A stretch of DNA of 64,000 nt, taken from the NCBI RefSeq assembly GCF_013618635.1, contig NZ_JABLSJ010000012.1, positions 1 through 64,000 of the forward strand, written 5' to 3'. Origin of the DNA: Thalassobacillus sp. CUG 92003 (GTDB taxonomy: Bacteria > Bacillota > Bacilli > Bacillales > Halobacillaceae). Each line of letters begins with the position of its first letter. Positions within the stretch are counted from its first letter, which is position 1. Both the position numbers and the translations under genes were made by a program. Shown in pieces: positions 52,268 through 61,979 of this stretch. A model generated the notes under the pieces. That model had not been told where the DNA came from and searched no databases. It worked only from the letters and a program-made list of their open reading frames with translations.

Positions 52268-55200
52268 TCAGGCGGTATAATTACCACGCCAATACTTATA
52301 ATTTTTACTGGTAAGGCTATTTTTGATATAAAACCAAAAACCAGCTTTTGTAATATCCGCGACATAAGGGTCTGCCGCATAAGCACTTCTCTCGCTTAAT
52401 GATATTGATGAAGGTGTATAGTCCTTTTTGTTCTGAAACTGGACTGAATACCCTCCGATATTATTGTCTCTGCTATCGAACGGATTGGTTGCGCCCAAGC
52501 CACACAGACCTGTTTCATCTTGTGTAACCCTAACAAATTGAGCATAAAAAGTATCAGTAGTTACCTTATTAAAGATTGCATCTTCTGCGGTGATATCATT
52601 TGCAAATGTATGGCCATCCTCGAATTGTATTTCGCCACTCCTACCGAAGAAAATAACATCAGCATCCAAAGTTAGTCCTGACGTGGAAGCCTGTAATGTT
52701 AATCCATACTTATTTTGAGACTTCATCACTCTACCTGCGAATGAACCTTGTCCATCTTCAAACTCGATACCTGTAACGTCATCGGATTTTTCCATATAAA
52801 TGTTTCTACCTACATAAACATCGGTGTTCACATCAATTGACGTATTGGAGGTGATGCTTCCTGCGGTTACTGTACCGAGTGAAGATGAAATAGCCGATAA
52901 ATTTGATACACTAAGGTGATTTGACGTAATGACGTTAGCTTCGATTTCCGTTGTACTATCTACGATGTTTGGCCCCTGTGGTCCTTGTTCCCCTTGAGGT
53001 CCTCTGTCGCCTTCTGGCCCCTGTGGTCCAGTTGGCCCTTCATATTTGGACCACTCATAATCATTAGGATCACTTGATTCTGAAGATGACGTTCGATTGT
53101 GTGCGATACCGATATAATTCTTGCCTGTCGGTGTATCAGACATACCGTTACCGCTTGAATCGTCAGCATATTTAATCCAAATATAACGTGGCTCTCCATC
53201 TTCACCAGATGGTCCACGAATACCTTGCGGACCTTCAGGACCCTCTGGACCTTGTGGACCTTCATCACCTTTAGGTCCGACGATTTCTATTGAAATATTA
53301 TCAACGAGGGTACTTCCGCCCCCGCCTGACGTGTCACCCCAAACAATTAGAAAGTCCGTTTCACCATCATCAGGTGATGGAACGTCGTATTCGAAGGATA
53401 CTTTTTCCCATGAAGCAGGCGGGGTGAATTTACTCCAACCGCTATTGCCTACGTCATACGTTGAATAAGCAAAGCCCACCTCGCCTGCCGCGTTAGACGA
53501 AGGTTGCTTGATATACGCGCTAATTTTTATTTTGTTCTCCGCAAAAAGTAACGCTAATTCTTCAGGAATTACACGGTGCACTGTGCTTCCATCCCCTGAC
53601 GAAGCAGCAGTAGAACTGTTTGAGGTGATTAGAGCTGCCCGTCCGAATGAATAGGCATCACTTGAAGCCGAAATTGAATTACCTGAATCCGCATCCCAAT
53701 TGTTAATTTCCGAAGAATCTTCAAACATGATAGCGAAACGAGCTGACTCACCTTTCGGACCCTGCGGCCCTTGGTCGCCTTCAGGACCAGTAGGACCTTC
53801 AGGGCCTTGGTCTCCTGTGTCGCCCTTCTCGCCTTTAATTTTAGACCATTTATAATCATCTGGATTATTGGAATCTGACTGCGTAAAATCGGTGTACGTG
53901 CCAATGTAGTCACGATTTGCAGCAGTCGTTGTCGAGAAGTTTGTATATCCATCGGCACTATCAGCCCATGCAGTGTGAAAATACGGTGTTTGACCATCTT
54001 CACCCTCTGGCCCTTGAATGCCTTGGTCACCTTTTGCACCCTTGATTTTCGACCAAGCATAATCGGCAGGGTCGGATGAATCCGTAGCATTAGAATCGAC
54101 ATACATACCGATGTGTGTTTTACCTGTCGAATCACTTACAGAAAACCCTTCGGAGCCATCAGAACTATTGGCATAGGCAATGTGCGTGTAACTTGATACA
54201 CCATCCTTACCCGGTTCCCCCTGAATACCTTGATTACCTTTCGGACCTTGTTCGCCTTGCAACCCTTGCGGTCCTTGTGGTCCTTCTGGTCCTAAAATCT
54301 TGCTCCAAGTGTAATCGGCAGGGTCGCTCGATTCCGTTTGTGATAGGTTGTCATAAGAGACACCAAGATAAGGCTTATTCGTGGGGTCGTCTGAAATACC
54401 TGTACCATCTTCAGCATCCGCATATTTAATCCACGTATAATGCGTTGTGCCATCCTCGCCCGGTGGTCCTTCAACGCCTTGATCACCTTTAATTTTGGAC
54501 CATTCGTAATCGGCAGGGTCCGATGATTCAGTAGGTGACGTATTTTCATATGAGATACCTAAATACGCTTTGCCAGTAGGGACATCTGACATGCCATTTC
54601 CATCTACATCATCTGCGTATTTAATCCATGTGTAATACGTTTCCCCATCTTCACCTGGTGGACCTTGAACCCCCTGCGGTCCTTGTGGTCCGTTCGGTCC
54701 TTCAATCCAATCGAGTTGTTCGGGTGACCAAACTTTCCATTTCGGATTGTCGGGGTCGGATATATCTACCCAAACACGCGACTTGTCTAAGGGAGGCGTG
54801 TCGTCGATAAAGTAAGACGATTTTTGATTAATACGTTTACGTAACTCTTTTCGCAATTTAGCGATACTTTCTTCAGAATACTCGATAAACTCGCCTAACG
54901 TATAAATCTTTTTACTTCTATCGGTAATTGGACTTTCGACTTTTATGACTCTCGCATCCAGGTAAAGAGCAGGGTTATATTCAGTCGCTTTAATCCAAAG
55001 CCTGTCCCCAATGCGAATTTTCTGATGAGATCGCCCTAATACATATTCAAGATCAGCGCCACTGATTCTATATTGTACTTTTGCAGCAATTCGTTTGTTT
55101 AGTTCCTGCTTGGTATAGAGCCTTACATCTTCTTCACTCATCTCTTGATCCTCTGTTTCAATGACATGGATATCCCAGAGGTGCTCTCCATCCACGCCCC

Positions 55201-55957
55201 ATACTTGTCGAGCTGCTTCATCTACGACCTCAACAATGATGCGCGTACCATCTTCTTTCTCAGGACCTACACCATACAAAGCAGTAGCGACATCAACCGT
55301 AGTTTCTTCCCACTCTGCATTAATAAGGTCTTTGCAGGATGATATTTCGCGGCCTCTCCATTCCTCCATTTTCTCGATGGCATCTACTTTGCGGGCCGTG
55401 ATGTTATTTGCTTCATCCACTTCAATATAGAATTTGAGTTCACGATCAAACTCCGATGCGATTTTCCTTAACAAGTCATAGGGAGTGATAACTTCATCTA
55501 TTACAAACGCTTGAGTTCCCGCAAATTCCGTATAGCCTCTTTCCCATCTTGAGCCGTGCAAGGCTTCATCCATCATTGAGTTTAATGTTGCACCAGAATA
55601 AGTACCACGCATGATAGGCTTGCCCCGTTTCAATTCAGTGAAAGAAGCTACAGAGTACACCTGTCTTTCCTTACGATTTTGTTTAACGTTGCGAATAATA
55701 AACTCCCTCAGTCGATTGTCCTCATCTGGAATCAAAAGACGGTTTCGCTTATGAAGGTGTGCTGTTGCTCTCGCATTTGGCAGCGTATTGAAACGAAAGA
55801 TTTCTGAGTTGTTTTTAAGAGCTCTCTCATGACTATCTCCCCAAAATGAATTTTCTTTTTTATTGGAGAGGACATCCAAAACCTCTCCTGACTTCATTTC
55901 TAATATGTGAATTTGAGCAGCATGGTCTATTCTCTTTTCTTGGTTCTTCTTTGCCAC
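52268..55957 (-). CDS. Phage tail endopeptidase/fibre with collagen-like modules
   Basis: Predicted 1229-aa tail tip protein. Residues 1-380 match the prophage tail (Tal/endopeptidase) family that caps the tail tube. From about residue 417 to 996 there are five modules of roughly 60 residues ending in SSDPxDYxWSK (for example SDPADYEWSKIKG), each preceded by Gly-x-y collagen-like runs (GPQGPQG type). A carbohydrate-binding-like domain (about 745-880, beginning with ARFAIMFEDSSEINNWD) is inserted between modules 4 and 5. The last 230 residues are a fibre-tip region. GTG start with GAGGTG. It should bind the host surface. Confidence 0.87.
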   Translation of the reverse strand: MAKKNQEKRIDHAAQIHILEMKSGEVLDVLSNKKENSFWGDSHERALKNNSEIFRFNTLPNARATAHLHKRNRLLIPDEDNRLREFIIRNVKQNRKERQVYSVASFTELKRGKPIMRGTYSGATLNSMMDEALHGSRWERGYTEFAGTQAFVIDEVITPYDLLRKIASEFDRELKFYIEVDEANNITARKVDAIEKMEEWRGREISSCKDLINAEWEETTVDVATALYGVGPEKEDGTRIIVEVVDEAARQVWGVDGEHLWDIHVIETEDQEMSEEDVRLYTKQELNKRIAAKVQYRISGADLEYVLGRSHQKIRIGDRLWIKATEYNPALYLDARVIKVESPITDRSKKIYTLGEFIEYSEESIAKLRKELRKRINQKSSYFIDDTPPLDKSRVWVDISDPDNPKWKVWSPEQLDWIEGPNGPQGPQGVQGPPGEDGETYYTWIKYADDVDGNGMSDVPTGKAYLGISYENTSPTESSDPADYEWSKIKGDQGVEGPPGEDGTTHYTWIKYADAEDGTGISDDPTNKPYLGVSYDNLSQTESSDPADYTWSKILGPEGPQGPQGLQGEQGPKGNQGIQGEPGKDGVSSYTHIAYANSSDGSEGFSVSDSTGKTHIGMYVDSNATDSSDPADYAWSKIKGAKGDQGIQGPEGEDGQTPYFHTAWADSADGYTNFSTTTAANRDYIGTYTDFTQSDSNNPDDYKWSKIKGEKGDTGDQGPEGPTGPEGDQGPQGPKGESARFAIMFEDSSEINNWDADSGNSISASSDAYSFGRAALITSNSSTAASSGDGSTVHRVIPEELALLFAENKIKISAYIKQPSSNAAGEVGFAYSTYDVGNSGWSKFTPPASWEKVSFEYDVPSPDDGETDFLIVWGDTSGGGGSTLVDNISIEIVGPKGDEGPQGPEGPEGPQGIRGPSGEDGEPRYIWIKYADDSSGNGMSDTPTGKNYIGIAHNRTSSSESSDPNDYEWSKYEGPTGPQGPEGDRGPQGEQGPQGPNIVDSTTEIEANVITSNHLSVSNLSAISSSLGTVTAGSITSNTSIDVNTDVYVGRNIYMEKSDDVTGIEFEDGQGSFAGRVMKSQNKYGLTLQASTSGLTLDADVIFFGRSGEIQFEDGHTFANDITAEDAIFNKVTTDTFYAQFVRVTQDETGLCGLGATNPFDSRDNNIGGYSVQFQNKKDYTPSSISLSERSAYAADPYVADITKAGFWFYIKNSLTSKNYKYWRGNYTA

Positions 55958-56027
55958 AATGTCACCTCAAATAAAAAGAGCCCCTTAATGGACTCTGAAT
56001 ATTTCCTTATCAAATTAGATTTGCACG

Positions 56028-57563
56028 TTACTTGTATGACGGTGAATAAATAACCTTTGTTTCCAAAGCATTTTGAGGGTACTGGTATAGTTCATTAAGA
56101 CCTGGATCCAATTCAAAGTACTCAGACCAGAACGATCTTTCTTTTCGGATTGATTCGCCGTTTAATAATATGTCTTCCCTAGCCGTATCGATTAATATTT
56201 TATCTCCAGCGTGCGCGATATACTCAATGCCTTCATTTGGAGGAGGGTTTATTTCATAAACTTTAATATCATCAATAAACATGTCTGCCTTCTGATTTGT
56301 GGGAGCCCACACACGAAAAGCAATCTGCACTTGAGTAATTGGGTTGTCATGTAGCCCTTGAGGCCCGATATAAATAAATTCAGATGAAACCCAATTGTGA
56401 GTCCCGTCTGGTTCGATAAGCGCAAAGTAAGGTCTGATTCGTCGTTTACCACTTTCATAGTGATCATGGCTCCAAATTCGTAATAACCCTTTAAAATTAT
56501 TCCAACCCCACGGATGCTCAGCTTCGACATAATGCTGAAACCGGTCTTCTCCAACATTGCCTAGTTGAAATTTTGCTTGGTTCTTATTCACTGTTCGCCA
56601 GATATCTTCAATTCCTACTTTAGCAACCGTATTGTTATCTGCATCTAACAAGTATGCTTCAATCATGCCGGTTCCTTTGTCTACATTTTGTATTTCGACC
56701 TCAAAATCAGCCTTGTAGCTGTCTAATGGTTTCCCAATTGACCGTTTAATTGAAGGACCCTGCCATTCATACGGTTGAATCGCTTCTCCAACTGTTTCAG
56801 GTTGAAATCGTCCACCTTCTGAAATGATCTCCCCCTCGACATAGCCATTATCAACTTCGCCAGCCTCTGTCCAACCATTGGTCGTAGAACAGTTATCATG
56901 CATAATAAGCGTTTCTCGTTCGTACTCAGTTTCTGATTCTAAGGGTGGACGTCCCACACGAATAAATTGTAAATCCTGATCGAGTGATTTCACCAAATCA
57001 AAATGCGTGATGTCCTGCAGAACGTCTATTTCGAATCTTGGTTGGGAAGAAGAAGTCCCGGAGTTGTTCAAAATTAGGGCATCATGACTGAATGTAGCTT
57101 CTTTCTCTGGCCCATACTTCGTAGGGTCAGAGCACAAAAATGTTAATGACCCTATCAATATATTGCTGCTTTCATCCGGAAGCTTATTGCTCGATAAAGT
57201 ACCATAAAAATGGGCTTCTTCATCCAAAAATTCCAAACGTTTTCCTGACCCTTCAAGAAGGGCATTCAAACGATTGCAACGGTCTCTAAATCCTTCATTC
57301 GTTTCGTCAGAGATCTGATATTTAACGGTAATCTCGCGCTCACTTAACGTATTATCTTCTACTTCTAATAAACCGTCTCGTCCTGGAATCTCAACGGTGT
57401 TGATACGATTGGTCATATTGCTTCGACCTTCGACCGTTAATGTAATAAAACGTCCAGATTGATCCGTCAACAATTCGTCTAGATTCATAGTGTTGAAAAT
57501 GGTTTGAATGGAAGAAGAGGTACGTCTAGTACCTACTTCCGAAAAGTCTACGAATTCGTACAC
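56028..57563 (-). CDS. Distal tail (Dit-like) protein
   Basis: Predicted 511-aa tail protein. The N-terminal 150 residues fit the Dit/phage tail family (VEIPGRDGLLEVEDNTLSER; GSLTFLCSDPTKYG), which forms the hub at the tail end. Long Dit proteins carry an inserted carbohydrate-binding module, and residues 210-430 (MHDNCSTTNGWTEAGEVDNG and following beta-rich sequence) are such a candidate. The GTG start at 57563 follows AAGGAGG. It lies between the tape measure and tail-fibre genes, the standard order. Confidence 0.86.
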   Translation of the reverse strand: MYEFVDFSEVGTRRTSSSIQTIFNTMNLDELLTDQSGRFITLTVEGRSNMTNRINTVEIPGRDGLLEVEDNTLSEREITVKYQISDETNEGFRDRCNRLNALLEGSGKRLEFLDEEAHFYGTLSSNKLPDESSNILIGSLTFLCSDPTKYGPEKEATFSHDALILNNSGTSSSQPRFEIDVLQDITHFDLVKSLDQDLQFIRVGRPPLESETEYERETLIMHDNCSTTNGWTEAGEVDNGYVEGEIISEGGRFQPETVGEAIQPYEWQGPSIKRSIGKPLDSYKADFEVEIQNVDKGTGMIEAYLLDADNNTVAKVGIEDIWRTVNKNQAKFQLGNVGEDRFQHYVEAEHPWGWNNFKGLLRIWSHDHYESGKRRIRPYFALIEPDGTHNWVSSEFIYIGPQGLHDNPITQVQIAFRVWAPTNQKADMFIDDIKVYEINPPPNEGIEYIAHAGDKILIDTAREDILLNGESIRKERSFWSEYFELDPGLNELYQYPQNALETKVIYSPSYK

Positions 57564-57575
57564 TAGCGTACCTCC

Positions 57576-60200
57576 TTAAGCAAATTCTTCTTCTAAATCA
57601 TGTTCGCGTTCTTGCTCCTCCGTGATATCTCTTACAAACGTTCTATATGCTCGAGAACCTAGATTGACGTTAATATTCGCTGGTTGCCGTTCGTTGAATT
57701 TAACATCGGCATCTACGGCACTTTTCACTTCTGTACCGCTATTCCGCTTTAAGTTTCTCAGGCTTGACGTAATCTGAGAGGTTTTAACTTTGAAGTCTGG
57801 TTCAAATGCTAAATCTCTTGATTTTGGAACGATATTGTCAACCATCGCCTTGGCTTGCTTAGCTAGTTTCGGCAGTGTTTTCTTAACACCGACTATCATC
57901 CCTTCACCCGTAAACTCCCCTAGTTTAGCAGTTACTTTAGAAGGTGATGCGATCCCTAGTTTCTTCTTTAGCCAATCAGGTACTAAATCGGCAGCCTTAC
58001 TCACCATATCTCTAATGGAACCGAACATGTTTCCAATACCATCGATCAGCCCCTGAATGATGTCCTGACCGATTTGGAATAGGTCGATGCCTGAGAAGAA
58101 ATTTTCAATGTTATGCCAGATGTCTTCTGCTATGCCTTTGATAGCTTCCCACGCGCCAGACCAATCGCCTTCGAGGATAGACATACCAGCTTTTATCAAT
58201 CCCAGGATAATGTCTATGCCACTTCCGATAACGGTCTTGATAATGCCCCAAGCGAGTTTCACCGCACCCGAAATGACAGGCCAAACAGCTTGAAACAGCC
58301 CTTTGATGAACTGCATGACAGATTTGATTGTTGTCCATGCTGCCGTAAAGTATTTCTTAACTAACCGTTGAATCTGAGCACCGTTCTCGTCCCAGAATGC
58401 TCTGAACTTATCAAGCTGTTTACCTGCAAATGCTACAACATTGCTGACGATTGTTTTCACTAAATTAGAGATAAATTCTAACGCGACCTGGAAAGCAGTT
58501 TTGATAGCTTGCCAAACGGTATGGACCATTTCACGGAACCAATCGAATCGATTGTACATGGTCACAAATAGCGCAACCAAACCAGTGATTACTGCAATAG
58601 CAATGCCAACAGGACCTGTAATAGCCAGAAACGCTGTTCGCAATTTCGTCATGATGGGCAGAACGCCATTGACTCTTGTGAATAAGGCAACCAATTTGGT
58701 TCCCAAACCACTAAACAAACTGGCTATAGCTACAATATTAGGTATCAAAGCGATCAAGGCTCCGCCCAAAACAGTCGCAATCGCAACAATTTTACCGATA
58801 ACCGGGTGGCTTTCTAACATGGCATTCATCCAGCTGATTATGCTATTGGCAATCTCCAAGACCTTTGACCCTAGTGGAGCTAAAGCAATTCCCAGATTGA
58901 CGATGAACGTAATAACGTTTCCGATTAGAGAAATGACTTTCGGTCCGTTCTCTTGTACGTATTGAATGAACTGCTGGAAGCCATCCGATTTCGCTATGGT
59001 AGATGACCATTCTCTGAACTTGGCAGCCATACTGGATAATGACGAAAAGATTAAGGCACTATTATCGCTGAAAGCTGCAAATAGATTTATAATTCCTTTG
59101 AATACATCACCAAATATTTGTCTTATGATGGGCAGGTTATCTTTAATGTATTTGATGAACTGCTGAAGCTCTGTTGAACCGGCTACCTTCTCGGTAAAGG
59201 AGGCAAAAGCATCTCCCATCTCTGCAAAGCCCTTGGCCATAAAGTCAGTCAAAGGAGCAAAGGCGACCGTAAGATTCATCAGTCCCTCTATAAAACCCGT
59301 GATACCATTTACGATTTTTTCGAGAATTGGAGATGCGTTTCCATTCAAATAATCGAAGAAGCTTTGGGCTGAGGAGGATTCAAAAAATGTCTTGAATCTC
59401 TTAGAAAGCTTAGCCACCGTATCGGCAGTGTTCTGGAACATCGGGGTCAACGATTCAATGACAGATTCCAGACCAGCCATGGCATTGCCAAAGGCTACAG
59501 CCACTTGAGGAGCAATCGCTTCTTGGACTTTCTTCCATGCATCTTTTAATGAATTAAGCTGTTTGGCAGCTTTTACATTCTCTTTAGTAGACTCAGCTGT
59601 GCCATCAATAATAGATTTAATCGTTGGCGCGGCAGCTGCACCATACGCAATAGCTGCACTACCGGCGATTCCGAACGCTGCAGCCATGGCGACCGCACCT
59701 GAACCAACAACAGCTAGCGCATTACCAACCGCCATAATAGCCGGAACCAACGAAGCAATAATCGGGACCAAACTAGATGACACCATAATTCCAAGTCCGC
59801 GAAACGTATTACCGGCTATTGTATTAAAGGACTGAATCGAGTTAGCGATTCGTCCCATCGTTTTTTGAAACTTGTTAATCCTGGCTTCTACCGGGATCAC
59901 GATTTTCTTATTCAGTGCTGTCTTAACAGCTTGTAAGAGGCCGAGTTTACGTTTGGCTTCGGAGGTGTCGGCATCAGCTTCCATTTCAGCTTTGACTTTT
60001 TTCCGGGCAAACAGATTCATCATCTGCCTTGCTTTCTTTAGATTTCGCTTTAAAGGCTTTGTATCAGCATCCAACTCCGTATCTCTGACACTATCTGATT
60101 CCTTTTTAAAGTTCTCTGTTACGCGTTTAGCTGATTGAATCGCTTTTCTATATTTCCCGACGTTAGCCTTTAACTCCGCTTCAATTGAATACTCCGCCAT
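57576..60200 (-). CDS. Phage tail tape measure protein
   Basis: Predicted 874-aa tape measure protein, which sets tail length and crosses the host membrane. It has a basic coiled-coil N-terminus (1-130), a hydrophobic central stretch (150-200, many Ala and Gly), several further hydrophobic helices (about 420-580), and a C-terminal DGIGNMFGSIRDMVSKAAD / LGIASPSK motif typical of TP901-1/SPP1-type tape measures. GGGGTGAGAGG precedes the start. It is the largest structural gene after the fibre. Confidence 0.9.
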   Translation of the reverse strand: MAEYSIEAELKANVGKYRKAIQSAKRVTENFKKESDSVRDTELDADTKPLKRNLKKARQMMNLFARKKVKAEMEADADTSEAKRKLGLLQAVKTALNKKIVIPVEARINKFQKTMGRIANSIQSFNTIAGNTFRGLGIMVSSSLVPIIASLVPAIMAVGNALAVVGSGAVAMAAAFGIAGSAAIAYGAAAAPTIKSIIDGTAESTKENVKAAKQLNSLKDAWKKVQEAIAPQVAVAFGNAMAGLESVIESLTPMFQNTADTVAKLSKRFKTFFESSSAQSFFDYLNGNASPILEKIVNGITGFIEGLMNLTVAFAPLTDFMAKGFAEMGDAFASFTEKVAGSTELQQFIKYIKDNLPIIRQIFGDVFKGIINLFAAFSDNSALIFSSLSSMAAKFREWSSTIAKSDGFQQFIQYVQENGPKVISLIGNVITFIVNLGIALAPLGSKVLEIANSIISWMNAMLESHPVIGKIVAIATVLGGALIALIPNIVAIASLFSGLGTKLVALFTRVNGVLPIMTKLRTAFLAITGPVGIAIAVITGLVALFVTMYNRFDWFREMVHTVWQAIKTAFQVALEFISNLVKTIVSNVVAFAGKQLDKFRAFWDENGAQIQRLVKKYFTAAWTTIKSVMQFIKGLFQAVWPVISGAVKLAWGIIKTVIGSGIDIILGLIKAGMSILEGDWSGAWEAIKGIAEDIWHNIENFFSGIDLFQIGQDIIQGLIDGIGNMFGSIRDMVSKAADLVPDWLKKKLGIASPSKVTAKLGEFTGEGMIVGVKKTLPKLAKQAKAMVDNIVPKSRDLAFEPDFKVKTSQITSSLRNLKRNSGTEVKSAVDADVKFNERQPANINVNLGSRAYRTFVRDITEEQEREHDLEEEFA

Positions 60201-60213
60201 CCTCTCACCCCTT

Positions 60214-60558
60214 TCACCTTCTGTTATGACGTAATGCTAATTCAGCAGGTGACAACTTGGAGGCGGCCACCTCTTCTTTCTTCTCGGTGAAGTCTTGATC
60301 AATTGATTCAAGTGCTTCCTCGTAGTTAAAGAAATCCTTAAACTCTTTGAAGACAAATTCTTCTTTCGGATTCTTATCAGTACCGGTGTTTTTCGTCGCT
60401 TTTGCATTTCGGATTAAAAATGCGTTTTTGTGAATCCGATACTCTTCATCGATTTCTTTATAAGCTTGGGCATAGCGTTTGTAATGAAATTCTGTCAGCG
60501 TCATCATTTCCACATCTAGCAAACGTTCCATGCCCAGCTTCCTAAGGGCATAAATCAC
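60214..60558 (-). CDS. Tail assembly chaperone, downstream frame
   Basis: Predicted 114-aa frame with GTG start. In phase it reads open upstream through RDGLTYNEIVIYALRKLG, back into the end of the previous gene, in the -1 frame. It corresponds to the T part of G/GT-type tail chaperones, which is normally made by ribosomal frameshifting. Whether it also initiates on its own at 60558 is unclear. Confidence 0.65.
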   Translation of the reverse strand: MIYALRKLGMERLLDVEMMTLTEFHYKRYAQAYKEIDEEYRIHKNAFLIRNAKATKNTGTDKNPKEEFVFKEFKDFFNYEEALESIDQDFTEKKEEVAASKLSPAELALRHNRR

Positions 60559-60572
60559 GATTTCGTTGTACG

Positions 60573-60962
60573 TTAAACCGTCCCGATCTCGGTCTTGGCT
60601 TCCGTTTGACCCTTCTTCTCTTCCTCGTTTTCGGGCAGTAGACTTCGGGTCATAGGTCGCTTCCCCAGTTCATCAATGACTTGTTCGCCAAAGGCTTCAA
60701 ATCCGTCATTCTCTGCAATGTCATCCAGTACAGTTTCAAGTTCTTCAAAGGTTTTTGGTGATTTTTTATCGTGGGAGGTGGCCGCCTTAACAATTTTAGA
60801 AATGCCGACAATGTTTCCCGAACGAAGTTTAGGAATAAGCATTTCTAGCCCTTCTCCCAGGCTGGCCCCTTCTATCTCAAATCCTAGTTCGCGATCAATC
60901 TCTGTTAAGGTACGCAGCCCGAAAACAAGCTCAATTTCTCTTCCGTTAAAGTTGATATGCAT
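60573..60962 (-). CDS. Tail assembly chaperone, upstream frame (G-like)
   Basis: Predicted 129-aa protein that occupies the slot between major tail protein and tape measure. It starts with HINFNGREIELVFGLRTLTE, a usual beginning of TP901-1-type tail chaperones. Its 3' end overlaps the -1 reading frame of the next gene for about 30 codons without a stop, which fits production of a GT fusion. Confidence 0.78.
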   Translation of the reverse strand: MHINFNGREIELVFGLRTLTEIDRELGFEIEGASLGEGLEMLIPKLRSGNIVGISKIVKAATSHDKKSPKTFEELETVLDDIAENDGFEAFGEQVIDELGKRPMTRSLLPENEEEKKGQTEAKTEIGTV

Positions 60963-60998
60963 AAATTAATCCACCTTTTTAGTCATTTGATTAAAAAA

Positions 60999-61022
60999 AG
61001 AGAGAGCAATTTGCCCTCTCTT
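60999..61022 (-). terminator. Terminator after the major tail protein gene
   Basis: AAGAGAGGG...CTCTCTCTT hairpin followed by TTTTTTT on the minus strand. It overlaps the major tail protein stop codon. It would cut transcription into the chaperone and tape measure genes and so lower their dose relative to capsid and tail-tube genes. Confidence 0.75.
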
Positions 61023-61569
61023 ACACAGACGGTTCCTCTGGTGCTAGTCCATCGTCTGCTGGATCCTCTGATAGAAGATCATGGAATACATAAGATAATG
61101 TTTGCAGGTCCCCATCAGGGAGTGTGACTTGTCCTTTTTGACGCTTGCCTTCTGTTATGAAAGTCCCTTCAACTGCTGCATCTCCTTCGGCAGGACTTGT
61201 AGGCTCCCATTCTGTGATGTAACCCTGACGATATTCTGCGTCAAATTTGAATACGGTCTCCGATCCACTGTCATCCTCAGTCTTGGTAGCCAAATCGACT
61301 TCCCACATCTCCATGGGAAAGTCATCAACGATTGAATCCTCCAATAACTTGAAGGTCGGATCTTCCACTGACTGAAGTGCTGATATACTCACTTCATTTT
61401 CTAATGTTGATTGGCCAGAGACTGCTCCATCTTTCGTTTCCGTCTTCTCCCGTTCCCGGGAATACGATTTAGAGTGTTCTGTTTGAAAGACGAGCTTCGC
61501 CCCTTCAGATGCTTCGCCCAACTTACGAAAGTACAAAACCTTTTGTACCCCTTTTGCAATTTCAGGCAT
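61021..61569 (-). CDS. Major tail protein (TP901-1 family)
   Basis: Predicted 182-aa tail tube protein. The segments KVLYFRKLGEASEGAKLVFQ, DGAVSGQSTLENEVSISA and GKRQKGQVTLPDG fit the phage major tail protein of the TP901-1 family. It is acidic and beta-rich, with no Cys. A strong terminator overlaps its stop. Confidence 0.86.
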   Translation of the reverse strand: MPEIAKGVQKVLYFRKLGEASEGAKLVFQTEHSKSYSREREKTETKDGAVSGQSTLENEVSISALQSVEDPTFKLLEDSIVDDFPMEMWEVDLATKTEDDSGSETVFKFDAEYRQGYITEWEPTSPAEGDAAVEGTFITEGKRQKGQVTLPDGDLQTLSYVFHDLLSEDPADDGLAPEEPSV

Positions 61570-61580
61570 GGATTTCCCTC

Positions 61581-61970
61581 CTATGATAGTTTGTATTCGA
61601 CTTCTATAGTTCCATGGATCGAAGTCTCATGTGTCGTGTTATCAAACATTTGGTTTGAATTGAGATCTATGAGTTCCAATCGATAATTTTCCAGGCGCCT
61701 TAACCGTCTCAACCCCGTTTTCAACTGGAAGAGCATATCAGAAAATAACGCGCGATCATGCGCTTGCCCCCACACATGCACCGTTTGCCTGAGTCTGCCT
61801 GTGATGACATCTTTATTGTTTATAACATCTACACTATTGGTCTCTCCGACATGTACAAAGGGATAGGCCAAACTCTCATCATCAACCGGTGAATAGTCAA
61901 TTGTTGTATAACTAAGGTTGGTTGAAACAGCAAATACGGCATTGAATAATTGGATTTCCGGCGACTCCAT
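61581..61970 (-). CDS. Tail terminator / tail completion protein
   Basis: Predicted 129-aa protein in the tail-terminator slot between a gp10-like protein and the major tail protein. QLFNAVFAVSTNLSYTTIDY and SLAYPFVHVGET resemble gp17/tail-terminator proteins of SPP1-like phages. It stops tube polymerisation and joins tail to head. Confidence 0.72.
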   Translation of the reverse strand: MESPEIQLFNAVFAVSTNLSYTTIDYSPVDDESLAYPFVHVGETNSVDVINNKDVITGRLRQTVHVWGQAHDRALFSDMLFQLKTGLRRLRRLENYRLELIDLNSNQMFDNTTHETSIHGTIEVEYKLS

Positions 61971-61979
61971 TCATTTCAC

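Noticed and set aside
52960-53268. 102-codon frame inside the tail fibre gene
   Set aside because: It is a shadow of the repetitive collagen-like region; similar frames appear at 53629-54135 and 54292-54549 for the same reason.
58441-58965. 174-codon plus-strand frame opposite the tape measure gene
   Set aside because: Antisense frame in a gene with biased codon use; no ribosome binding site and no family.
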